From positions 1 through 64,000 of the forward strand of contig CAVOLB010000130.1 in the NCBI GenBank assembly GCA_963696655.1: a stretch of 64,000 nucleotides of DNA. The letters run 5' to 3'. The translations under genes and the position numbers were made by a program. The DNA is from Hypericibacter sp963696655. GTDB lineage: Bacteria > Pseudomonadota > Alphaproteobacteria > Dongiales > Dongiaceae. The notes beneath the pieces were generated by a model. It ran no database searches and was not told the origin of the DNA. It worked only from the letters and a program-made list of their open reading frames with translations. Shown in pieces: positions 43,907 through 51,070 of this stretch. Within the stretch, counting starts at the first letter, position 1. Every line of letters begins with the position of its first letter.

Positions 43907-44941
43907 ATGCGCTGGTCCCAGACCTTCACCGTCGTCGACTGCCATGCCGAGGGCGAGATCGGCAAGGTCGTGACCGGCGGCATCTTCGACGTGCCGGGCC
44001 CGACCATGTTCGACAAGATGCGGTATCTCGAGCAGCATCGCGACGGCCTGCGCAAATTCCTCCTGTTCGAGCCGCGCGGCACGGTCAACCACAACGCCAA
44101 CATCATCCTGCCCTCGAGCAATCCGGCGGCGGCGATGGGATTCGTCATCCTGGAATCGACCGAATATCCGGCGATGAGCGGATCGAACACGATCTGCGTG
44201 GCGACCGTGCTGCTCGAGACCGGCATCCTGCCGATGACGGAGCCGGTGACCGAGCTGGTGCTGGAGGCGCCCGGCGGCCTCATCAAGGTCACCTGCGACT
44301 GCAGGGACGGCAAGGTTCGGCAGGTCAAATTCACCAACCAGCCGGCCTTCGTCTATCACCTGGACAAGGTCATCGAGGTCGAGGGGCTGGGCAACCTCAA
44401 GGTGGACGTCGCCTATGGCGGCATGACTTACGTCCATGTCGACGCGACGGCGTTGGGGCTCGGCCTCACCCGCGACGAGGCGCGCGATCTCTGCAGCCTC
44501 GGGCAGAAGATCAAGACCGCGGCGGCGGCCCAGCTCGCCGTCTCCCACCCCGAGAATCCGCTCATCCCCGGCATCACCCAGACCCAGTTCATGGGCCCCC
44601 TGCGCCGCGAGGGCAACCGGGTCACGGCCAAGAACACGGTCATCGTCTCGCCCGGCCGCAACGACCGCTCGCCCTGCGGCACCGGCACCTGCGCGCGGCT
44701 CGCCGTCATGCATGCGAAGAAGCAGATCAAGCAGGGCGAAATCTTCGATCATGAATCGCTGATCGGGACGCATTTCATCAGCGAGATCGTCGGCACCGCC
44801 AAGGTCGGCGACTATCCCGCCGTAATCCCGACCGTCGCCGGCCAGGCCTGGATCACCGCCATCTCGCAATTCGGCTATGACCCGAGCGATCCCTTCCCGG
44901 AAGGCTTCACGCTGTCGGATGTCTGGCTGAAGGCGCTCTGA
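43907..44941 (+). CDS. Proline racemase-superfamily enzyme with Ser-Cys pair (second copy)
   Basis: 344 aa. As at 33616, the first motif is MSGSNTIC with Ser91 in place of Cys, and the second is DRSPCGTGTCAR with Cys257. Alignment by eye is gapless to the first copy over the N-terminal 260 residues (same numbering of both motifs), but many positions differ. The pair of paralogues could have different stereochemistry or ring-substituent preference (for example cis/trans-hydroxyproline, or epimerase and dehydratase). Followed 24 bp later by an SDR. Confidence 0.83.
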   Translation: MRWSQTFTVVDCHAEGEIGKVVTGGIFDVPGPTMFDKMRYLEQHRDGLRKFLLFEPRGTVNHNANIILPSSNPAAAMGFVILESTEYPAMSGSNTICVATVLLETGILPMTEPVTELVLEAPGGLIKVTCDCRDGKVRQVKFTNQPAFVYHLDKVIEVEGLGNLKVDVAYGGMTYVHVDATALGLGLTRDEARDLCSLGQKIKTAAAAQLAVSHPENPLIPGITQTQFMGPLRREGNRVTAKNTVIVSPGRNDRSPCGTGTCARLAVMHAKKQIKQGEIFDHESLIGTHFISEIVGTAKVGDYPAVIPTVAGQAWITAISQFGYDPSDPFPEGFTLSDVWLKAL

Positions 44942-44965
44942 CGCCAGATCAAAGGAGCGCGCCTC

Positions 44966-45718
44966 ATGCAGATCGATCTTTCCGGCAAGCACGCGCTGGT
45001 CACCGGCGGCACGACCGGGATCGGGTTCGCCGCCGCCAAGGCGCTGACCGACGCCGGCGCCCGGGTCATGATCACCGGCCAGAACGAGGAGCGCGTGCGC
45101 AAGGCGGCGTCGCAGCTTGGGGCCCAGGCCATCGGCATCGTCGCCGACAACCGCTCGGTCGATGCCATTGCCGAGGTCGCGAGCCGGGCGCGCGAAGCCT
45201 TCGGTCGGCTCGACATCCTGGTGGCGAATGCCGGCGTCACCTGGTCGGCGCCGATCGAGCAGGTCTCGGAAGCGGATTTCGACGCCCAGATGGCGATCAA
45301 TTTCAGAGGCAGCTTCTTCGCGGTCCAGAAATGCCTCCCCCTGATGGGGCGCGGCGGCAGTATCGTCATGACCTCGAGCTGCCTCGATGCCATCGGCATC
45401 CCCGGCATGGCCGTCTATGCCGCGAGCAAGGCCGCGGTCCGGTCGCTCGTGCGCACGCTCGCAGCCGAGCTCGCGCCGCGCGGGATCCGCGTCAACAGCG
45501 TGGCGCCGGGGCCGATCGACACCCCCATTTATGACAAGCTCGGCCTGTCGCCGGCCGACGCCGACAAGGTCCGCGACGAAGAATCCCAGGCGACGATCAT
45601 GAAGCGCCTGGGATCGCCCGACGAGGTCGGCCGGGCCATCCTGTTCCTCGCCAGCGACGCGGCCTCCTATGTCACCGGCGCGAATCTGCGCGTCGATGGC
45701 GGCTGGACCGATCTCTGA
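44966..45718 (+). CDS. SDR-family oxidoreductase
   Basis: 250 aa. Motifs: TGGTTGIGFAAAKAL, VANAGVTWSAPIEQ, MTSSCLDAIGIPGMAVYAASKAAV (catalytic Ser, Tyr and Lys all present), and APGPIDTPIY. Stop overlaps the start of the DUF1349 gene (TGATG). It belongs to the right arm of the LacI-controlled locus. Unlike the left-arm SDR at 31309, its active site is complete. Confidence 0.87.
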   Translation: MQIDLSGKHALVTGGTTGIGFAAAKALTDAGARVMITGQNEERVRKAASQLGAQAIGIVADNRSVDAIAEVASRAREAFGRLDILVANAGVTWSAPIEQVSEADFDAQMAINFRGSFFAVQKCLPLMGRGGSIVMTSSCLDAIGIPGMAVYAASKAAVRSLVRTLAAELAPRGIRVNSVAPGPIDTPIYDKLGLSPADADKVRDEESQATIMKRLGSPDEVGRAILFLASDAASYVTGANLRVDGGWTDL

Positions 45719-46311
45719 TGAGCATGGCCGGGGCCCCCTTCGAGCAATGCCGCTGGCTGAACGAGCCGAGGGCCTGGCGCCTCGACCGCGACGGGCTTGC
45801 GGTCACGACCGACGACAAGACGGATTTCTGGCGCGAGACCCATTACGGCTTCATCCGCGACAGTGGCCATTTCTTCGGCTTCGCCACCGTGGGCGACTTC
45901 ACGGCCGACCTTCGGGTGCGCGCGAGCTATGACGCGCTCTACGACCAGGCCGGGATCATGGTCCGGCTCGACGAGACGAGCTGGGTCAAGGCCGGGATCG
46001 AGCTGACCGACGAGAGACCCGGCCTCGGCAGCGTGCTCACCCTCGGGAAATCCGATTGGGCGACCGGAATCTTCGAGGGCGATCCCCAGGATTTCTGGAT
46101 CCGCGCGAGCATCACCAAGGGCGTGCTGAAGCTCCAGGCCTCGGTTGACGGCAGGCATTGGCCGACCTTGCGTCTCTGCCCCTTCCCCGCGGCCGCCTCC
46201 TACCAGGTCGGCCCCTTCTGTTGCACGCCCGAGCGGCGCGGCCTCGAGGTTCGGTTCTCGGATTTCCGGGTCGGGCCGCCTTTGAACAAGGGCCTCCACG
46301 ACCTCTCCTGA
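45718..46311 (+). CDS. DUF1349 domain protein
   Basis: 197 aa with the DUF1349 pattern: TTDDKTDFWRETHYGFIRDSGHFFGF, then AGIMVRLDETSWVKAGIE, and the late SVDGRHWPTLRL, VGPFCCTPERRGLEVRFSDF. The family is a concanavalin-like beta-sandwich sometimes labelled 'regulation of enolase protein 1', with no certain function. No signal peptide. It is translationally coupled to an SDR and precedes an aldehyde dehydrogenase. Such placement suggests a carbohydrate-like ligand or a bound intermediate, but nothing more can be said. Confidence 0.8.
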   Translation: MSMAGAPFEQCRWLNEPRAWRLDRDGLAVTTDDKTDFWRETHYGFIRDSGHFFGFATVGDFTADLRVRASYDALYDQAGIMVRLDETSWVKAGIELTDERPGLGSVLTLGKSDWATGIFEGDPQDFWIRASITKGVLKLQASVDGRHWPTLRLCPFPAAASYQVGPFCCTPERRGLEVRFSDFRVGPPLNKGLHDLS

Positions 46312-46343
46312 AGCGCCTCCCGCACAACGCGACAAACAGCGAA

Positions 46344-47834
46344 ATGGATATAGCCATGAGAACATACCGCAATTGGATCGACGGCGACTGGCGCAAGCGC
46401 GGCGCCAGTGTGATCGAGCGGCGTTCGCCGGCTCACGGCGCGCTGCTGGCGAGTTTCCAGGACAGCGGCGCCGACGAGGTCGTGGCGGCCGTGGCCGCGG
46501 CGCGGCAGGCCTTCGACCGGCCCGGCGGCTGGCCGACGATGCCCTCGCCCCAGCGCGCCGCGCTGCTGCAGAAGCTCGCCGATCTGATGGAGCGGGACGC
46601 CGAGAAGCTGGCGGTCATCGAGGCGGAGGAAGTCGGCAAGCCGATCCGCTTCGCGCGCGGCGAGGTCGGCGCTGCCATCGAGCTCACCCGCTATGCCTCG
46701 GCCCTGGCCTGGCAGATCGCGGGCGACGTCTTCAGCCATCTGGGCGACGACAAGCTGGGCCTGGTCACGCGCGAGCCGCGCGGCGTCGTCGGCATGATCA
46801 TCCCCTGGAACTTCCCGCTGGTGACCCTGTTCCAGAAGCTGCCCTTCGCGCTGGCCGCCGGCTGCTGCGTGGTGGTGAAGCCATCCGAGCTGACCTCAGG
46901 GACAGCGCTGGAAGTAGCCGCTCTCTCGGCTGAAGCCGGTTTCCCCGCGGGCGTCATCAATATCGTGACCGGCTCCGGGACCGCGGTCGGCGAGCCGCTG
47001 ACCGGGCATCCCGATATCGACATGGTCTCCTTCACCGGCTCGACCGCGATCGGCAAGCGCATCGCCGGCAAGGCCGCGTCGCAGGTCAAGCGGGTGGCGC
47101 TCGAGCTGGGCGGCAAGGCCGCCAACACCGTCTTCGCCGATGCCGACCTGGAGGCCGCGCTCGACGGCGTGCTGTTCGGCATGATCCTGAACCAGGGCGA
47201 GGAATGCTGCGCCGGCTCGCGCCTGCTCATCGAGAAGAAGATCGCCAAGGAGTTCGTCGAGCGGCTGGTGGCGCGTGCCGGCAAGGTCGTGGTGGGAATG
47301 CCGCTCGACGAGCGCACCGACATCGGCGCCCTCATCCATGAGCCGCATCTCGAGAAGGTGCTGGGCTATGTCGCCAAGGGCCGCGACGAGGGCGCCAAGG
47401 TCGCCGCCGGCGGCCAGAGGCTGCGCGACGGCGGCCTCGACAAGGGCTGCTTCATCGGGCCGACGGTCTTGACCGGCGTCACCCCCGCGATGACCGTCTT
47501 TCGCGAGGAGATCTTCGGGCCGGTGATCACCGTGACGCCGTTCGAGGGCGTCGAGCAGGCGGTGGCGCTCGCCAACGACACCGGCTATGGCCTCGCCAAC
47601 GGGCTCTGGACCAAGGATGTCGACAAGGCGCTGCAGCTCTCCAAGCGCCTCAAGAGCGGCACCGTCTATGTGAACACCTATCTCGAGACGGCGCCGCAGA
47701 TGCCGTTCGGCGGCTTCAAGCAGAGCGGGCTCGGCCGCGAGAACGGGCTCGACGGATTGCTGGAATATACCGAGGTGAAATCCACCTTCGTGAAGCTGGG
47801 CGCCCGGCCGCCGGCATTGCCGCACCTGGTCTGA
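46344..47834 (+). CDS. Aldehyde dehydrogenase (second copy of the locus)
   Basis: 496 aa from the ATG at 46344; the ATG at 46356 (MRTYRNWIDGDWRKRG) is also possible and neither has a strong ribosome site. Catalytic Glu in ALELGGKAANTVF, Cys in NQGEECCAGSRLL, NAD loop SFTGSTAIGKRI and EEIFGPVITV. It is the right-arm counterpart of the enzyme at 32070 but belongs to a different ALDH subgroup by sequence, so the two are likely non-redundant. Convergent with greB 3 bp after its stop. Confidence 0.87.
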   Translation: MDIAMRTYRNWIDGDWRKRGASVIERRSPAHGALLASFQDSGADEVVAAVAAARQAFDRPGGWPTMPSPQRAALLQKLADLMERDAEKLAVIEAEEVGKPIRFARGEVGAAIELTRYASALAWQIAGDVFSHLGDDKLGLVTREPRGVVGMIIPWNFPLVTLFQKLPFALAAGCCVVVKPSELTSGTALEVAALSAEAGFPAGVINIVTGSGTAVGEPLTGHPDIDMVSFTGSTAIGKRIAGKAASQVKRVALELGGKAANTVFADADLEAALDGVLFGMILNQGEECCAGSRLLIEKKIAKEFVERLVARAGKVVVGMPLDERTDIGALIHEPHLEKVLGYVAKGRDEGAKVAAGGQRLRDGGLDKGCFIGPTVLTGVTPAMTVFREEIFGPVITVTPFEGVEQAVALANDTGYGLANGLWTKDVDKALQLSKRLKSGTVYVNTYLETAPQMPFGGFKQSGLGRENGLDGLLEYTEVKSTFVKLGARPPALPHLV

Positions 47835-47837
47835 GGC

Positions 47838-48350
47838 TCAGTCTGCGCCGGGATAGGCGATCGCGAGGATCTCGACGGTTTCCTCGCCATTGGGCGTGCG
47901 CACGACCGCCATGTCGCCGACCGACTTGCCGATGAGCGCCTTGGCCATGGGCGAGACCCAGCTGATGCGCTTAGGCCCGAACTCCGTCTCGTCGATGCCG
48001 ACGATGGTGGCCTCGACCTCGCGATCGTCCTCCCGCACCCAGCGCACGGTCGCGCCGAAATGCACCCGGCTCTTCGAGCCCGGCCGGGCGGGGTCGACGA
48101 TCTCGGCCGCTTCGAGGCGCTTGTCGAGGAAGCGGATGCGCTTGTCGATCTCGCGTAAGCGCTTCTTGCCATAGATATAGTCGCCATTCTCCGAGCGGTC
48201 GCCATTGCCGGCGGCCCATTCGACCACGCGCACCACCTCCGGCCGCTCCTCGGTCCAGAGCTTCCTGCGCTCGGCCATGAGCCGCGCATGGCCGTCGGGC
48301 GTCATGTAGTTCTTCTTGGGCGGCGGCGGCTGGTCGTCGCGGAGCTTCAT
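47838..48350 (-). CDS. greB: Transcription elongation factor GreB
   Basis: 170 aa. The N-terminal coiled-coil carries the GreB-type tip region NGDRSENGDYIYGKKRLREIDKRIRFLDKRL (GreB rather than GreA: YGKKRLREIDRR-like). The C-terminal FKBP-like domain follows (VHFGATVRWVREDD, ISWVSPMAKALIGKSVGD). GreB stimulates transcript cleavage by stalled RNA polymerase. ATG overlaps the stop of the N-acetyltransferase gene (ATGA at 48347-48350). Confidence 0.9.
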   Translation of the reverse strand: MKLRDDQPPPPKKNYMTPDGHARLMAERRKLWTEERPEVVRVVEWAAGNGDRSENGDYIYGKKRLREIDKRIRFLDKRLEAAEIVDPARPGSKSRVHFGATVRWVREDDREVEATIVGIDETEFGPKRISWVSPMAKALIGKSVGDMAVVRTPNGEETVEILAIAYPGAD

Positions 48351-49153
48351 GAGGGTCCAAACAATTCGTCGTGGCGGCGTGCGATCCGGGGCCAGAGGCC
48401 GGCCGCTTCCGGCAGGCTGATGCCGAACTGCGCGACCAACGCCTCGGCATGGGCCTCCGGCGTCTCCAGGATATGGTCCCGCGCGCCCTCTTTATCGACC
48501 ATTTTCAGCACCCGACCCACCAGGGCCACCACACCATCGGGCCGGTGGCGGAGGCAGACCAGATTCTGGACGAAGCGCGAATCCGGGTCGGTCTGCAGCC
48601 ACTGGCATTGCCGTGCCAGCAGGCCCCGATCGGCCGGCTGGCGGCGGAAATCGAACGAGCCGGCGAAGGCGAGCTCATGATTGTGAAAGCGCCACCACTC
48701 GCCCTCCAGCCGTTCGAGCCGCACTGTGCGCCACCCCTGCCGGTAGCGGTCCTCGCGCAAGGGGATCGGCTCGGAGGGCCCGTCGCCCAGCCCGACATCG
48801 ACGAGATAGGGTTGGTCCAGATCGATCGTGAGCGCCAGGTGATTGCCGATGGCGGTATCGCCCCGCTGCGCCCGCAGCACCGCCCCCGTCATCCGCATGA
48901 CGCGAAAGCCGATCCGCTCCAGCGCCCAGGCGAAGAGGCCGTTCATCTCGTAGCACCAGCCGCCGCGCCCGCCCGTCACCAGCTTGGCGAAGGCGTCGCG
49001 GGGCTCGATCGTCACCGGCCGGCCGAGCTGCACGTCGAGATTCTCGTAGGGGATATGTTCGAGATGGCCGCGCTGGATCCGGGCCAGGGTCGCCAAATCG
49101 GGCGCCGGGCGGCCGGTGAATCCGATGCGATCGAGATAGGCCTGCAGTTCCAT
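48347..49153 (-). CDS. nat: Arylamine N-acetyltransferase
   Basis: 268 aa from the ATG at 49153. The NAT triad is complete: Cys67 in GGRGGWCYEMNG, His105 in GNHLALTID, Asp119 in LVDVGLGD. Transfers acetyl from acetyl-CoA to arylamines or hydrazines through a Cys intermediate. The 1.2-kb open frame continuing upstream to 49561 overlaps an opposite-strand gene and is rejected. It is followed by greB with 4-bp overlap. Confidence 0.9.
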   Translation of the reverse strand: MELQAYLDRIGFTGRPAPDLATLARIQRGHLEHIPYENLDVQLGRPVTIEPRDAFAKLVTGGRGGWCYEMNGLFAWALERIGFRVMRMTGAVLRAQRGDTAIGNHLALTIDLDQPYLVDVGLGDGPSEPIPLREDRYRQGWRTVRLERLEGEWWRFHNHELAFAGSFDFRRQPADRGLLARQCQWLQTDPDSRFVQNLVCLRHRPDGVVALVGRVLKMVDKEGARDHILETPEAHAEALVAQFGISLPEAAGLWPRIARRHDELFGPS

Positions 49154-49246
49154 GCGATGTCGACGCCCGGTGTTGGACAGGAACCCCGCCGGGATTCCAG
49201 AATAGGCTCCTCCTGTAGTCGAACCCGACCTCGAGGAGAAGTGCGT

Positions 49247-49522
49247 TTGAGCGGCCTGTCCTCCCTGCGTCTCGCCCTGCTGGTCCTCGCCGGCCTGGAG
49301 ATCCTGGCCGGCATCGGGATCATGGGCGTCTTCTATAAGGGCTCGGCCGACCCGATCGGGCGCAATATCGCCTATGGGATCATGGGCCTGACCCTCATTC
49401 CGCTGGCGCTCTGCGTGATGCCGGCGCTGTTCCTCGCGCTGATCGACCGCTGGCTGCCCTGGGGGCTGCTGCTGGCCCTCGCGGCGATCCCGGTCTGGCT
49501 CTTCCTGATGCGCATCGCCTGA
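49247..49522 (+). CDS. Small integral membrane protein
   Basis: 91 aa from a TTG at 49247, chosen because GAGGAG lies 7-8 bp upstream; a GTG at 49241 is too close. Three predicted TM segments (LALLVLAGLEILAGIGIMGVF, IAYGIMGLTLIPLALCVMPALFLAL, WGLLLALAAIPVWLFLM). No catalytic residues. Function not recognised. Confidence 0.65.
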   Translation: MSGLSSLRLALLVLAGLEILAGIGIMGVFYKGSADPIGRNIAYGIMGLTLIPLALCVMPALFLALIDRWLPWGLLLALAAIPVWLFLMRIA

Positions 49523-49674
49523 CGTCGGCACCGCCTCCTTATCATTTGTGAATGATCGCAACCGCCGATTGCTTCGATGATGGCGCCGGCGAGGCCGGCT
49601 CGATGCCCCAGGGGCTCCCGCCGTCGAAGCGAGCGATGCGTGCCGGGGACATGCCGGCCACGGGGGAGAGAGTG

Positions 49675-50637
49675 ATGGACCAGCCGGTCTCCACGAACGT
49701 CCCGGAACCCCTGACGGCCCCTTCCCTCGTGGTGGACGATTTCATGCCTCCGGATGCCGCCCGCTCGATGCGGACCGATATCGAGGCGCATTTCGCGAAC
49801 CCGGCGAAGCATCAAGCGGACGTCCATCAGGTCTGGAACTACTGGTATGTCCCCGGTCTCTACACCTATCTGAAGACCCAGCCCGAGAAGGTCATCCACC
49901 GCGACAAGGTCGAGCAATTCCTTCGAACTCTGGAGCGCTGGTCGATCGATCTGCTGGGCCTCGGCGGCGTGACCTGGCCGTTTCTCAGCTTCTATGTGAA
50001 TGGCTGCAGCCAGGGCCTCCACAATGATTCCAAGAATGGCCGCTTCGGCTTCGTCTATTCCCTGACGCCGCCCGAGCGGCGCACCCAGGGCGGCGAAACG
50101 ATCCTGTTGCGGGAGGGCGATCTCTTCCGCCGCAATCTCCGCTCGGCAAACGCAGGGACCGGGCTCTACGACCTGATCGAGCCCCGCTTCAACCGGCTCG
50201 TGCTGTTCGACGACCGCATGGTCCATGGCGTCTCGCGGGTCAGCGGATCGATGGATCCGATCGACGCGCGTTGCGTGATGCATGGCCATATCGAGGAAAC
50301 CGGGCCGATCGTCACGGGGGCCCTGTCGAAAGAGGCCACCCGGTCGGGTGTCCGTGGCGCGCTGGAGCGTTTCGCGACCGGCCGGACCGCCGTCATCCCC
50401 CATTATCATGGGCCGATCGCGCTTCGCTTCACGATCTCGCCCGCCGGCCAGGTCGTTCAGGTCCGCGTCCTGCTCGATCGCGTGTTCCATGAGCTGGATG
50501 GCCATGGCGGGTGGGAGCCGATCAGAACCGGCCTGCTCGAAAGCCTCCAGGCCGCTGTCTTCCCTCCCGCCTCGGGCGAGACGAGCGTGACCCTGCCCAT
50601 GACATTCGGCGGCCCCGTCAGACGGCCCGGCGACTAG
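49675..50637 (+). CDS. 2-oxoglutarate/Fe(II)-oxygenase-like domain fused to a TonB-C-like domain
   Basis: 320 aa from the ATG at 49675, with GGGGGAGAG upstream. Residues about 15-205 look like a double-stranded beta-helix 2OG-Fe(II) oxygenase: FLSFYVNGCSQGLHNDSK with HxD (His116, Asp118), LFDDRMVHGVSRV (His184), and an Arg about 15 residues later (Arg199) for 2OG. Residues about 245-312 (IALRFTISPAGQVVQVRVLLDRV, ETSVTLPMTF) resemble the TonB C-terminal/AgmX fold. No TM or signal is seen, which is odd for a TonB-like domain. A hydroxylase function is inferred; its substrate is unknown. No linked operon partner. Confidence 0.65.
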   Translation: MDQPVSTNVPEPLTAPSLVVDDFMPPDAARSMRTDIEAHFANPAKHQADVHQVWNYWYVPGLYTYLKTQPEKVIHRDKVEQFLRTLERWSIDLLGLGGVTWPFLSFYVNGCSQGLHNDSKNGRFGFVYSLTPPERRTQGGETILLREGDLFRRNLRSANAGTGLYDLIEPRFNRLVLFDDRMVHGVSRVSGSMDPIDARCVMHGHIEETGPIVTGALSKEATRSGVRGALERFATGRTAVIPHYHGPIALRFTISPAGQVVQVRVLLDRVFHELDGHGGWEPIRTGLLESLQAAVFPPASGETSVTLPMTFGGPVRRPGD

Positions 50638-51070
50638 GCCCGCTCGACGATCGCCCCCGGAACGAGCCGCCGGCGCCGATCCGGATCGCGTCCACCGGCA
50701 TAGACGAGGCAAGCACCTTGTCCATGCGGAGAGAGCGCCGGCCAATCAAGCCCTGCATCCCGTCCCGAGTTGCGACGGCCACGTCCTTGGCGGTGCCGCT
50801 GCCCTGGTCGCCGCCGCCCGCGCCCGCCTGGTAAAGAATTCATCAATGCGGACAACGGCCCTGCCTGCATATGGCTCAGGGCGTGGGGCAGCGTGCACGC
50901 AGGCATTCTCCTTTCGGCTAATGCAACGCCTGTTAATCGTTTTTTTCTGAATTACTCGGCAAAACTCCGTATGCGAATTCCGCGAGGTGGTGCGGCGCCA
51001 GGGAGAGGCGCCATGACTTTCGGCACCACGGGCCTGCGGCGATATCGTGCCAATCAGGGGGATGACGACG
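50638..51070. other. Intergenic region without a supported gene
   Basis: 433 bp between the oxygenase-like gene and the sensor kinase. Short open frames here are Arg-rich with no start site or motif. A T-rich run (GTTTTTTTCTG near 50938) followed by ACGG-rich sequence suggests a promoter for the two-component genes. Confidence 0.4.

Noticed and set aside
48371..49246. Upstream extension of the small membrane protein frame
   Set aside because: Antisense to the arylamine N-acetyltransferase, no motifs; the TTG at 49247 with a good ribosome site fits better.
50634..50906. Minus-strand 90-codon frame in the 50.6 kb gap
   Set aside because: Arg/Gly-rich, no ribosome site, no motif; not supported as a gene.
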